Origin: Alistipes sp.
GTDB taxonomy: Bacteria; Bacteroidota; Bacteroidia; Bacteroidales; Rikenellaceae
Assembly (NCBI GenBank): GCA_017403125.1
Contig: JAFQOR010000012.1
Coordinates: 1 to 64,000 of the forward strand
Reading direction: 5' to 3'
Length of the DNA: 64,000 bases
Both the position numbers and the translations under genes were made by a program. Below the pieces are notes generated by a model, which saw only the letters and a program-made list of their open reading frames with translations, had not been told where the DNA came from and searched no databases. This document shows positions 44,879-54,152 of this stretch, piece by piece. Every line of letters begins with the position of its first letter. Position 1 is the stretch's first letter.

Positions 44879-47671
44879 TTAGAACAAGTTGAGCTGTGCC
44901 GAAGTGAATCCGCCATCGTCCCCCTCGCCTCTACTCTTATAATCGACGTCGGGCTTTACCTCGATATCGCCACCCACCAAATCATCTATATCGAGCGTAT
45001 CATCGTCGCCCGCAACCATATCCTCCTCAACCACATCGGCCGGCATGGGCTCATCCTCCGACGGCAGCTCCTCATCTTCCGGAATCTCGGGCTCGATGAA
45101 GGTTAGGCGTGCCACCTCATAGTTCGTAATACGCTTGCCCTTGGCTCTATGGCTCTTGACACCGATAAACTCATCGACATCGATAATCTCCATAGGTCGC
45201 TCCGCATGGTTACCTCCAAACTCAACTGCGAGCTTGGCACCTGCGCAGTCGGTGACAGCAACAAAGCGCATCTGCTGCCCCTCGTCAAGGAAGAACTGCA
45301 TCTTCTCGCTCGCCTCCAACTGAAAGCGCTTCATATAGTAGTAGTTCTGCTCGCCATCGTAGTAGCAGAGAGCATATATCGTATCGGGGATATAGGGTTC
45401 GACACGCATCGTATCGTCGGGGAAGTGTTGTTGAACGTCGAAGCTCGTAATATAGTATTGATTCTTCTGCGTCCATACCACAATCTTGTCGTCGCCCTTA
45501 AACTCGCCGAGCAGGCGGCCACGGCCATCGGTATTCAGACGGCGCACATCCTCGTCGTACCATATATTCTGACCTCCGAGCGTCGAGGCACCCTTCTCCT
45601 TCAACACAATCTTGTTTATCGAGTAGCGTGTAACAAGGTTACCCACGCTCTGACGACCCTTGATAGCGAGTGTCGAGAGGTCGAGGTCGATAATACACCT
45701 CTTCAACCTTGCTCTCGGACGCAAATATATCTTCAACACCTCCGCCTCGCCATTCGGATTCACCGACAAGTAGAGCAACTCGCTTCGTGGCGTACCCTTC
45801 GTCAGGTCGTACTCCTTGTCACGCGTGATGCTCTTGATGGCACATCGCTTCATCATGATAGGCCCACCACGACCATCGCGATAGAGCATGTTGTATATCG
45901 TACGCTCGTCGTTGCGTTTGAAGATGCCGATGTAGTAGATGCCCTTATCGAAGAACGCCTTATCCGAAATCTTGGTTATCTTGTAACGTCCATCCTTCAA
46001 GATGATGATTACATCGTCCAGATTCGAGCAATCGCATACGAACTCCGAATCATTCATGCTCTTACCAAAGCCAAAGAAGCCCTCCTCCCTATCGACATAG
46101 AGTTTGGCATTCGACGACGCAACCTTCCACGCCTCAATAGCATCGAACTCACGAAGCTCGGTACGACGCTCCATACCCTCGCCATACTTCGCCTTGATGC
46201 GTTCGAAGTAGGCTATGGCATACTCCGTAAGGTGCTCCAAGTCGTGCTTTGTCTGCTTTATATCCCTCTCTATCTGCTTAATCTCGTTGTCAGCCTTATC
46301 CGAGTCGTAGCGCGATATACGTATGAATTTCAACTCCGTAAGGCGCTGCACATCCTCCAACGTAACCTCGCGGCGCAGCTTCGACTTGAAGGGCTCCAAG
46401 CCCTTATCCACAGCCTCGTATGCAGCCTCGCGTGTGCGACAACCCTCGATAAGCTGATAGAGTTTGTTCTCGATGAAGATGCGCTCCAACGACGCTGCAT
46501 GCCACGCCGTATTCAGCTCTTCGAGCCTTATTTCGAGCTCCCTGCCAAGCAACGAGCGCGTATGGTCCGTAGAGTAGCGCAGGATGTCGCTGACGCCCAT
46601 AAACACGGGTTTATCATCGACGATAACACAGGCGTTAGGCGATATAGAGACCTCACAGTCGGTAAAGGCGTACAACGCATCGATAGTCTTATCCGACGAC
46701 TCGTCGGCAGCCACCTGAATTATAATCTCTACCTTCTCGGCGGTGTTGTCATCAACCTTCTTTATCTTTATCTTGCCTTTCTCGTTCGCCTTGATTATCG
46801 ACTCCTTGATGCTCTCCGACGTCGTCGTGAAGGGTATCTCGGTAATAGCTAACGTGCGCTTGTCAATCTTCGAGATGCGGGCACGAACACGCACCGAGCC
46901 ACCTCGCAAACCATCGTTATAGTTGCTGGCATCCATAACGCCACCCGTCTGGAAGTCGGGGACAAGCCTAAACTCCTCGCCACGCAAGTAGGCTACCGAG
47001 GCATTGATAAGCTCCACAAAGTTGTGTGGCAGAATCTTCGATGCCAAACCTACGGCGATACCGTCGGCACCCTGCGCCAGAAGCAGCGGGAACTTAACGG
47101 GCAACGTCACAGGCTCCTCCTTACGACCATCGTACGCCAACATCCACTCCGTGGTCTTCTTGTTATAGACCACATCGAGAGCAAACTTCGAGAGTCGCGC
47201 CTCGATATATCGCGCTGCGGCAGCCTCATCGCCCGTGAGGATGTTACCCCAGTTACCCTGCATATCGATAAGCAACCCCTTCTGTCCGAGCTGCACCAAC
47301 GCATCCTTGATCGAGGCATCGCCATGGGGGTGATACTGCATAGCCTGACCCACGATATTGGCAACCTTGTTGTAGCGACCATCCTCGACCATCTTCATGG
47401 CGTGCAGAATACGACGCTGCACAGGCTTCAAGCCATCCTCCAAGTGGGGCACAGCACGCTCCAAGATAACATATGAGGCGTAGTCCAAGAACCAATTCTT
47501 GTACATACCCGTGAGTCGCCTTACGTCGTCGTCCGCCGAAGTCAGCGAACCATACTTACCCTGGGGCACACCTTCGGCAACCGACGTATCGTCATCCGCC
47601 AGCTCCACCTCCGCACTTTCGGCGCTCGACACCATTGGCTCGTCGCGCTCGATTATATCCTTGTTCTCCAT
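44879..47671 (-). CDS. parC: DNA topoisomerase IV subunit A (gyrase A-like)
   Basis: A 930-residue type IIA topoisomerase breakage-reunion subunit. The catalytic Tyr is in AARYIEARL (about residue 155), with DGLKPVQRRIL and YHPHGD upstream. A coiled-coil and tower region follow, and the C-terminal beta-pinwheel is short, ending in an acidic tail (EDEELPSEDEP and DDTLDIDDLVGGD). GyrA usually has a stronger GyrA-box, not evident here, and the adjacent partner is ParE-like, so topoisomerase IV is favoured. It follows parE by 2 bases, and aroK by 19 bases downstream. Confidence 0.9.
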   Translation of the reverse strand: MENKDIIERDEPMVSSAESAEVELADDDTSVAEGVPQGKYGSLTSADDDVRRLTGMYKNWFLDYASYVILERAVPHLEDGLKPVQRRILHAMKMVEDGRYNKVANIVGQAMQYHPHGDASIKDALVQLGQKGLLIDMQGNWGNILTGDEAAAARYIEARLSKFALDVVYNKKTTEWMLAYDGRKEEPVTLPVKFPLLLAQGADGIAVGLASKILPHNFVELINASVAYLRGEEFRLVPDFQTGGVMDASNYNDGLRGGSVRVRARISKIDKRTLAITEIPFTTTSESIKESIIKANEKGKIKIKKVDDNTAEKVEIIIQVAADESSDKTIDALYAFTDCEVSISPNACVIVDDKPVFMGVSDILRYSTDHTRSLLGRELEIRLEELNTAWHAASLERIFIENKLYQLIEGCRTREAAYEAVDKGLEPFKSKLRREVTLEDVQRLTELKFIRISRYDSDKADNEIKQIERDIKQTKHDLEHLTEYAIAYFERIKAKYGEGMERRTELREFDAIEAWKVASSNAKLYVDREEGFFGFGKSMNDSEFVCDCSNLDDVIIILKDGRYKITKISDKAFFDKGIYYIGIFKRNDERTIYNMLYRDGRGGPIMMKRCAIKSITRDKEYDLTKGTPRSELLYLSVNPNGEAEVLKIYLRPRARLKRCIIDLDLSTLAIKGRQSVGNLVTRYSINKIVLKEKGASTLGGQNIWYDEDVRRLNTDGRGRLLGEFKGDDKIVVWTQKNQYYITSFDVQQHFPDDTMRVEPYIPDTIYALCYYDGEQNYYYMKRFQLEASEKMQFFLDEGQQMRFVAVTDCAGAKLAVEFGGNHAERPMEIIDVDEFIGVKSHRAKGKRITNYEVARLTFIEPEIPEDEELPSEDEPMPADVVEEDMVAGDDDTLDIDDLVGGDIEVKPDVDYKSRGEGDDGGFTSAQLNLF

Positions 47672-47673
47672 CG

Positions 47674-49548
47674 TTAGTTAAGCATTTTCAGGTTTTCGAC
47701 GATATCCTCCTCCACGCGCAAGTTATTAACAATGAAATCCTTGCGGTCGGGAGTATTCTTACCCATATAGAACTCCAACATATCCTTTATGGGGTCATCC
47801 TTCGTCAGTCGCACGCGGTCCAAACGCATACCCTCACCGATGAACTCCTTGAACTCGGCAGCCGAAATCTCGCCCAGACCCTTGAAACGTGTAATCTCGG
47901 CCTGTGCACCACACTTCTTAACGGCGGCCTGACGCTCATCATCGGTATAGCAGTAATAGGTCTCCCTCTTGTTGCGCACACGGAACAGCGGTGTCTGCAA
48001 GATGTAGAGGTGACCTAAACGTATCACATCGGGGAAGAATTGCAGGAAGAAACTCGTGAGCAGCAGACGTATGTGCATGCCATCGACATCGGCATCCGTT
48101 GCGATGATAACCTTGTTGTAGCGTAGGTTATCCATATCCTCCTCGATGTTCAATGCCGCCTGCAAGAGGTTGAACTCCTCGTTCTCATAGACCACACGCT
48201 TCGTTAGTCCATAGCAGTTCAGTGGCTTACCGCGCAACGAAAATACAGCCTGCGTACGCGGGTCACGGCTCGACGTTATCGAGCCCGATGCCGAGTTACC
48301 CTCCGTGATGAATATCATTGTATCGTCGGCAAGGTCGCTCTTATCGGTATAGTGAATCTTACAGTCGCGCAGCTTCTTATTGTTCAGCGACACCTTCTTT
48401 GCAGCCTCACGCGCCTTCTTCTGCACACCCGATATAGCCTTGCGCTCCTTTTCGTTCTCCACAATCTTCTTTTGCAACGTCTGCGCTGCATCGGGATGCT
48501 TATGCAGGTAGTTATCGAGATTCGTGGCAAGGAAGTCACCAACAAACTGACGCATCGTGACACCCTCCTCTTTATCCTTCGAGCCAAGTTTGGTCTTTGT
48601 CTGCGACTCGAATATGGGGTCGTTCACACGCACCGAGATGGCAGCGATGATGGATGTTCGTATATCGGCGGGCTCGTAGTCCTTGTGATAAAACTCCTTG
48701 ATAGTCTTGGCAATAGCCTCACGAAAAGCTGCCTGATGCGTACCGCCCTGCGGCGTATATTGACCATTCACAAACGACGAATAAGCCTCGCCATAGCCAT
48801 TTCCATGCGTGATAACAACCTCGATATCCTCGCCCGAAAGGTGTATAGGCTGATATAGAGGGTCGCTCGACAGGTTGTCATTCACCAAATCCAACAGACC
48901 ATTTTTCGACGTATAAGGCTTGCCATTGAGCTGCACCGTAAGACCGAGGTTCAGGTAGGTATAGTTCTTTACCATCTGTTCGACATACTCCATATTGTAG
49001 GCGTAGTCACCAAAGACCTCGCGATCAACAATAAACTCGACATAGGTACCATTTGCCTCCGCTACGCCGCTCTCCGAGCGATCGGTAAGTTCCAAGCCCT
49101 GCGAGAAGGTCACGGTGCGCGCCTCGCCCTGACGTACCGAGCGCGCCATAAAGTGGCTCGACAGCATGTTTACCGCCTTGACGCCGACGCCATTCAGACC
49201 CACCGTCTTCTTGAATGCCTCGCCTCCGTACTTACCTCCCGTATTCATCTTGCTCACAGCATCCGATAACGCCTCCAACGGAATACCGCGTCCGTAGTCA
49301 CGAACCGATACCTTATCTCCCTCAATCGTTATCTCGATACGCTTGCCCGCACCCATGATAAACTCATCGATGGAGTTATCAACAACCTCTTTCAACAGCA
49401 CATAGATGCCATCGTCGGCCTGCGTACCATCGCCCAACTTGCCAATATACATACCCGGACGCAGACGTATATGCTCACGCGGGGAGAGTGTGACTATCGC
49501 ATCTTTGCCATAATCGGCTACGGGCGTAGCCATGTTCTGTTCTGCCAT
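47674..49548 (-). CDS. parE: DNA topoisomerase IV subunit B (gyrase B-like)
   Basis: A 624-residue ATPase subunit. The GHKL ATPase shows [18 protein letters not shown] and [11 protein letters not shown], and a TOPRIM domain follows with [10 protein letters not shown] and [13 protein letters not shown]. Length fits ParE rather than the longer GyrB of many species. Together with ParC it decatenates sister chromosomes. It is 38 bases downstream of plsC. Confidence 0.92.
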   Translation of the reverse strand: MAEQNMATPVADYGKDAIVTLSPREHIRLRPGMYIGKLGDGTQADDGIYVLLKEVVDNSIDEFIMGAGKRIEITIEGDKVSVRDYGRGIPLEALSDAVSKMNTGGKYGGEAFKKTVGLNGVGVKAVNMLSSHFMARSVRQGEARTVTFSQGLELTDRSESGVAEANGTYVEFIVDREVFGDYAYNMEYVEQMVKNYTYLNLGLTVQLNGKPYTSKNGLLDLVNDNLSSDPLYQPIHLSGEDIEVVITHGNGYGEAYSSFVNGQYTPQGGTHQAAFREAIAKTIKEFYHKDYEPADIRTSIIAAISVRVNDPIFESQTKTKLGSKDKEEGVTMRQFVGDFLATNLDNYLHKHPDAAQTLQKKIVENEKERKAISGVQKKAREAAKKVSLNNKKLRDCKIHYTDKSDLADDTMIFITEGNSASGSITSSRDPRTQAVFSLRGKPLNCYGLTKRVVYENEEFNLLQAALNIEEDMDNLRYNKVIIATDADVDGMHIRLLLTSFFLQFFPDVIRLGHLYILQTPLFRVRNKRETYYCYTDDERQAAVKKCGAQAEITRFKGLGEISAAEFKEFIGEGMRLDRVRLTKDDPIKDMLEFYMGKNTPDRKDFIVNNLRVEEDIVENLKMLN

Positions 49549-49586
49549 ATCTATCCTTTATCAACTTTTGCTTTGTTACGCTCCCA

Positions 49587-50318
49587 CTATCTTCTGTTTG
49601 CAGCACGCACCTCTGCCAGAGCCTCAACCATGCTGTCATGCACCTCGGTCATGAGCTCCTTTATAGGTCGCTCCCGAACCTCCTTGGCTGATACCGGAGG
49701 TAGCACTTTGATTGTTACGCGGTTGCGCCAATTTACCAAACCCCTCTTCGTAAGCGTATTTGTACCATCGAGCACTATGGGCAGGATGGGCACCTCGGCA
49801 TCCTTGGCAAGGATAAAGGCTCCCGCCTTGAAGCCGTGAATCTCGCCATCCTTGGAGCGTGTACCCTCCGGGAAGATAGATATCGAAGCCCCCTTCGATA
49901 GCCACTCACGACCCTTGTCGTGCACCATCTGCATAGCCTCCTTGGCACTTGCGCGATTGATAACAATATCGCCATGCATAAAGAGCAGACGACCTACGAT
50001 AGGAATCTTATATACCTCCCTCTTTGACACCCACTTGAAGACGAGCGGAATCTTGTACAGGCACAATATATCAACCATCGAGTTGTGGTTAAGAGTTATC
50101 ACATATTGCTGCTTGGGGTCGATATTCTCTACACCTACGACGTCGCGTCGCATAAGGGGCGGAAGACCAAATATCACGTCGGTAATCCACTTCGAAATTG
50201 TGTGCACCACAACTCGTTTTTTATCAAACGGATAGCACACCACAAGAGCGATAAACGAAGCTACGTATAGCACCAAAGCTACAACCAAACAAACAAGATA
50301 GTAGAGAAAACTTAACAT
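49587..50318 (-). CDS. plsC: 1-acyl-sn-glycerol-3-phosphate acyltransferase
   Basis: A 243-residue membrane enzyme. The N-terminal segment LVCLVVALVLYVASFIALVV is transmembrane. The acyltransferase motifs are LNHNSMVDIL (NHx4D, about 76-85), FPEGTRSKDG (about 149-158) and VPILPIVLDG. It makes phosphatidic acid from lysophosphatidate at the inner membrane. It is the first gene of the minus-strand run that continues to parE and parC, with a -7 box upstream. Confidence 0.92.
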   Translation of the reverse strand: MLSFLYYLVCLVVALVLYVASFIALVVCYPFDKKRVVVHTISKWITDVIFGLPPLMRRDVVGVENIDPKQQYVITLNHNSMVDILCLYKIPLVFKWVSKREVYKIPIVGRLLFMHGDIVINRASAKEAMQMVHDKGREWLSKGASISIFPEGTRSKDGEIHGFKAGAFILAKDAEVPILPIVLDGTNTLTKRGLVNWRNRVTIKVLPPVSAKEVRERPIKELMTEVHDSMVEALAEVRAANRR

Positions 50319-50358
50319 AATAAACGCGCTGTGTTTGATAAATTCACATAAATTTCGA

Positions 50359-50366
50359 CAAAGATA
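50359..50366 (-). promoter_or_regulatory. Probable -7 box of plsC
   Basis: On the minus strand TATCTTTG fits TAnnTTTG, 40 bases upstream of the plsC ATG. No well-spaced TTTG was found upstream. Confidence 0.5.
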
Positions 50367-50446
50367 ATAAAAATTTTACAAACGTGCGCACAGAAAAAAA
50401 CATAAAAAAAAGTGAATTTTGGAGGAGGTGACTTGGAGGCGCGGCG

Positions 50447-50599
50447 GAGTTAGTTGTGGGCGCTGCGCTTGACGGCGCTGATGCTTGGATGCTGACGGAG
50501 TTAGTTGTGGGCGCTGCGCTTGACGGCACTGACGCTTGGCGGCAGGCGGAGTTAGTTGTAGGCGCTGCGCTTGACGGCGCTGACGCTTGGCGGCGCGGC
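50447..50599. repeat. 51-bp minisatellite, three copies
   Basis: Three tandem units start at 50447, 50498 and 50549. Each opens with GAGTTAGTTG, contains GCGCTTGACGGC and ends near GCTTGG plus a variable nine bases. The unit is 51 bp (17 codons), so both strands stay open for short stretches, but no credible gene covers it. Copies differ at a few positions. It sits in the 569-base gap between divergent plsC and the second beta-barrel gene. Confidence 0.85.
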
Positions 50600-50618
50600 A
50601 AAACCACTTGCCTTTCTT

Positions 50619-50673
50619 TTTCACTACCCTTTCACTACCCTTCCACTTCCCTTTCACTACCCTTCTACTCCCC
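50619..50673. repeat. 11-bp pyrimidine tandem repeat with C8 tract
   Basis: Five imperfect copies of TTTCACTACCC run from 50619 to 50673 and end in a C8 tract (50670-50677). A T9 run follows at about 50688-50696. All are prone to slippage. No gene was recognised here. Confidence 0.75.
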
Positions 50674-50776
50674 CCCCATTCACTACATTTTTTTTTACTC
50701 CCGACGTTACAATTTCTGCATATTATTCGTTTATGTAGAAAAATGAGTTATGCAACAGAAAATAATCTACGAAAAA

Positions 50777-50807
50777 TTTGGAAAATTGATGGGGGGGGGT
50801 AAATTTG
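50777..50807 (+). promoter_or_regulatory. Promoter with G9 tract in the spacer, beta-barrel gene
   Basis: TTTG (50777-50780), a 19-base spacer and TAAATTTG (50800-50807) match the Bacteroidota consensus exactly. The last nine bases of the spacer (50791-50799) are all G. The predicted start is near 50814, giving a leader of about 75 bases. Gain or loss of G would change the -33/-7 spacing and so expression of the outer-membrane gene at 50888, as known for porA-type poly-G promoters in Neisseria. Confidence 0.72.
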
Positions 50808-50887
50808 TATCCCGAAACATAGAGAGTTAGGACAAGACCCATTTAGCACATATCCACCACATATATATAACAAACACAAGTGTAACC

Positions 50888-53305
50888 ATGAAATCATTAA
50901 CAAGAGCATATCTTTTGGTAGCCACAATACTACTTCTATCGAGCATTACCCTCACAGCATCGGCACAAAAGCACAACATTACGGGGCGCGTAGTCGATCA
51001 GAATACACAGCCCATACCCTTTGCAACAGTCGTATTGGTAAGTGGCATAGACCAAGTAGCGGGAGGCGTCACGAACGACGAAGGCACTTTTACACTCTAT
51101 GCCCCCACAGGCACCTACACCATGCACGTGGCATACGTAGGCTACAAGAGCCTCGAACGCGAGATAACGATTGATAGCACAACGGACATGGGCGACATTA
51201 CAATCGAGCAGGACAACATCGACATAGACGAGGTGGTGGTGACGGCACAGTTGCTGCGCCGCGAAGCAGACCGCTTCGTAGTAGATGTTGCCAACTCGCC
51301 CATTGCCATAGGCAAAGATGGCGAAGAGTTGTTGAAATCGGCACCGGGAGTGTGGATTCAGGACGACAAAATATCTATAAACGGTGCATCGGGCTCGAAG
51401 ATATACCTCAACGACCGCGAGGTGAAGTTGGAGGATGCACAGCTCATGGCATATCTGCGCTCGCTGCGTGCCGACGACATTCAACGCATCGAGGTTATAC
51501 CGCAATCGGGCGCCGACTACGACGCATCGTCATCGGGTGGCATAATAAAGATTACCACAAAGCGACGCCTCAACATGGGCTTTATGGGGTCGGCATCGCT
51601 CGTTACGAACGCCACCAAGGGGCTATACAACGTTATGCCCTCGCTATCGCTGAACTACAACGAGGGCAAGATTAACGCCTATGGCCGCGTATGGGCAGGC
51701 GTAAGTGGCTCGAAATATGGTACGGAGGAGCATACGGACTACACATCGGGGAGTCTCATAGATGCCGCTACCGACCTTAAAGATAGGTCGCAATGGGCAG
51801 GTGGCAACGTGGGTGTGGTGTACGACATCAACGACCATCATAGCGTAGGTGCCGAGCTACAATACAACTATTGGGGCAACAACGACTCCACCGACACATG
51901 GACCGAGCGCACAATGGCGGGCAGTGTGACGCGCAGCGACGGCAACTACACCTCGCACACAAACAGCCACATGCTCACCGCAACACTGAACTACATCTAC
52001 AAGCTCGACGACATGGGCTCGACACTGAAACTCATTGGCGACTACACCGACTCGCGCATGCCCCTATGGAACGACTACTTCGACACCACGCGCGACCTTG
52101 CCACGCCCCTCGTTTCACGCGACTCGACGTATCGCAACAGCAGCGATAGTCACTACCAACTTGCAACAGCAACTCTCGACGTACAGAAGGTATTGTCGAA
52201 GAAAGTGAGCCTCAAAGCCGGTGTTAAATACACCTACAACACCAACGACAATAGTGCCGACTACGAGTATTACAAGAACGAAACGTGGATGCCCAACAAC
52301 ATAAACAGCTACGACATAGGTTATACCGAGAATATTGGTGCCGCCTACATCACTGCCACGGCACGCCTCGGTCGTGTAAGCCTTGTTGGAGGTTTGCGTG
52401 GCGAGTACACCTCGTTCCGCTCGGCAGACAAAATCGTCGATTTAGACTACTTCGACCTCTTCCCCAACGCTAACATATCGTACGCCATAACCAAGGATGG
52501 CGCCTACTCCATCATAGCACAGTATGCACGCACCATATCGCGCCCCTCGTTCTGGGCTCTATCGCCCAACGAGCGCAAGGTGTCGGAGTATCTTATTCAG
52601 CGCGGCAATCCCGACCTCGAACCCTCGTACAGCAACTCACTGTCTGTGACGGCAGTATTGAAATATAAGTACTCGCTGACCTTCGGCATGCAGATTATGC
52701 AGGATGCCATACAGCAGACGACATTGGTGGATGCCAAGAATCCCGAATTGCTCATATTGCAGACTACGAACTACCCCACACTCAACAACTACTACGCCTC
52801 GTTCAGTCTGCCGTTCCAATTCACGAAGTGGTGGTCGGCGAACTTCAACCTCATGGCGATGTATATGGGACAGCGCATCTATCCCGACGAGCCTATACGC
52901 CGCTACTTCATGGGCGTGTTCAATGGTCAGATGTCATTCACGCTGCCCAAGAACTTCTTTATCGAACTCGATGGCATGTTCATGCACGGTGCACAGGCGG
53001 GTAACACACGCATTGGCGACTTCGGCAACCTATCCATCACGGCCAAGAAGCGTATGGCAAACAACAAGCTAACCATAAGCATAGGTCTGCAAAACCTCAT
53101 ACCGCAGAAGCAGCGTATCGAGATTGAGGAGGCTACATTCAAACGAGTACTGACTGCCGACCAGCCCTGGCAGCGTATCGCGGCGAAGTTCTCTATATCG
53201 TACAACTTCAACTCGGGCAAGCAGTTCCGCGCAAAGAGCGTAGAGAGTGGCTCGGCGGACGACCGTGGTCGTCTGGGGAGTGGTGGCTCTTCGTCGGGGC
53301 AATAA
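50888..53305 (+). CDS. TonB-dependent receptor-type outer-membrane beta-barrel protein
   Basis: An 805-residue exported protein (signal peptide to about TASAQK, residue 27). Residues about 30-110 are a carboxypeptidase-like domain (GRVVDQNTQPIPFATVVLV), followed by DEVVVTA, a typical TonB-box region. A plug follows (LLKSAPGVWIQDDKISINGA, then IQRIEVIPQSGADYDASSSGG), then a barrel whose late strands include RTISRPSFWALSPNERKVSE and RGNPDLEPSYSNSL. This is the outer-membrane beta-barrel family common in Bacteroidota; the ligand is unknown and no SusD is adjacent. The C terminus is a Ser/Gly-rich tail after the last strand. Control by the G9 promoter suggests a variable surface antigen or phage receptor. 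Confidence 0.85.
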   Translation: MKSLTRAYLLVATILLLSSITLTASAQKHNITGRVVDQNTQPIPFATVVLVSGIDQVAGGVTNDEGTFTLYAPTGTYTMHVAYVGYKSLEREITIDSTTDMGDITIEQDNIDIDEVVVTAQLLRREADRFVVDVANSPIAIGKDGEELLKSAPGVWIQDDKISINGASGSKIYLNDREVKLEDAQLMAYLRSLRADDIQRIEVIPQSGADYDASSSGGIIKITTKRRLNMGFMGSASLVTNATKGLYNVMPSLSLNYNEGKINAYGRVWAGVSGSKYGTEEHTDYTSGSLIDAATDLKDRSQWAGGNVGVVYDINDHHSVGAELQYNYWGNNDSTDTWTERTMAGSVTRSDGNYTSHTNSHMLTATLNYIYKLDDMGSTLKLIGDYTDSRMPLWNDYFDTTRDLATPLVSRDSTYRNSSDSHYQLATATLDVQKVLSKKVSLKAGVKYTYNTNDNSADYEYYKNETWMPNNINSYDIGYTENIGAAYITATARLGRVSLVGGLRGEYTSFRSADKIVDLDYFDLFPNANISYAITKDGAYSIIAQYARTISRPSFWALSPNERKVSEYLIQRGNPDLEPSYSNSLSVTAVLKYKYSLTFGMQIMQDAIQQTTLVDAKNPELLILQTTNYPTLNNYYASFSLPFQFTKWWSANFNLMAMYMGQRIYPDEPIRRYFMGVFNGQMSFTLPKNFFIELDGMFMHGAQAGNTRIGDFGNLSITAKKRMANNKLTISIGLQNLIPQKQRIEIEEATFKRVLTADQPWQRIAAKFSISYNFNSGKQFRAKSVESGSADDRGRLGSGGSSSGQ

Positions 53306-53330
53306 CGACATGTAGTATTAGATACAAAAA

Positions 53331-53366
53331 CAACAACAGTAGCCGTTTGGCTACTGTTGTTGTTTT
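53331..53366 (+). terminator. Intrinsic terminator after the beta-barrel gene
   Basis: CAACAACAGTAGCC (53331-53344) pairs perfectly with GGCTACTGTTGTTG (53349-53362) around a GTTT loop, followed by TTTT. It separates the barrel gene from the convergent lytic transglycosylase gene. Confidence 0.88.
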
Positions 53367-53379
53367 AACGAAGCTGCTG

Positions 53380-54108
53380 CTACGATGCCATTGTGCAATA
53401 TTGGTCATACTTCTCCATGACCTCGCGCACATATGCCAACGTCTGTCGGCTTCCCGTAAACTTGCCACTCTGCACCTCGTCTAACTCGTAGTATGCAGGG
53501 TCGGCTTTGAGTTGCAAATAGTGGCTTACCTCGTCCCAAGAGTTGGGATTTGCACCCTCCATACGCGCCAGACGGCGTGCATCGAGGACGTGTCCAATGC
53601 CGGCATTGTAGCTGGCAAGGATGATGCTCATGCGGTCGGCAACGGGTGTCGAGGCAGGCATGTGCAACATGTCATCCAACTCGGTAAGCAGCATGCCGGC
53701 AAGACGAATATTTGTCTCGGTATCGTCGATACTCTCAACCGGCACATCGAAGTGGCGCGCTACAACGGGACGTATCTGCATGATACCGCGAGCCCCCTGC
53801 TTCGACTGCAAATTCTCAATAAAACGCGACTCATGGTAGGCAATGGCACTCATAAGTCGCCAATCTTGTCCCTCCTCTTCGCCCACCTTACGCATGATGG
53901 GGTCGAACTTGGAGATGATACAGGGCAGCTCATCCGTCACGGCAGTCTGCACCTCGTTGCTTTCAACTGCGACAACCTCTACATCCTCTATATTCGCTGT
54001 CGCCTCCTCCGTCACGGTCATAACGACAATGTTAGGTTGTCCTTGTGTGGACTCATATACCGCAAACATAGCGGCTGTAAGAACCACAAACGATACTTTT
54101 TTTAACAT
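53380..54108 (-). CDS. SLT-domain lytic transglycosylase (MltF/Slt-like)
   Basis: A 242-residue protein starting at ATG 54108 (MLKKVSFVV), with a signal peptide to about residue 20. The SLT domain has the catalytic Glu in AIAYHESRF, GARGIMQI, a TNIRLAGMLL stretch and SYNAGIGHVLDARRLA. It cleaves peptidoglycan glycan strands to 1,6-anhydro products in the periplasm. The open frame extends 21 codons upstream into the end of the porin gene; the chosen start leaves 44 bases between the genes. It is the last gene of the pssA-porin unit. Confidence 0.9.
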   Translation of the reverse strand: MLKKVSFVVLTAAMFAVYESTQGQPNIVVMTVTEEATANIEDVEVVAVESNEVQTAVTDELPCIISKFDPIMRKVGEEEGQDWRLMSAIAYHESRFIENLQSKQGARGIMQIRPVVARHFDVPVESIDDTETNIRLAGMLLTELDDMLHMPASTPVADRMSIILASYNAGIGHVLDARRLARMEGANPNSWDEVSHYLQLKADPAYYELDEVQSGKFTGSRQTLAYVREVMEKYDQYCTMAS

Positions 54109-54152
54109 GTTTAGGTAGTTTGTGGGCTGCTTATCGGGTACAAAACTCACCG

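Noticed and set aside
45149..46852. A long open frame (567 codons) on the + strand opposite parC
   Set aside because: It is antisense to a well-conserved gene, has no promoter or ribosome-binding context and no recognisable domain; the codon bias of this genome leaves such mirror frames open in many places.
50447..50599. A CRISPR array
   Set aside because: The units are contiguous, 51 bp, only three, with no unique spacers and no cas genes nearby.
50456..50746. A 96-codon frame across the minisatellite
   Set aside because: It exists only because the repeat unit is a multiple of three; the second half is low-complexity, and no promoter or start context was seen.
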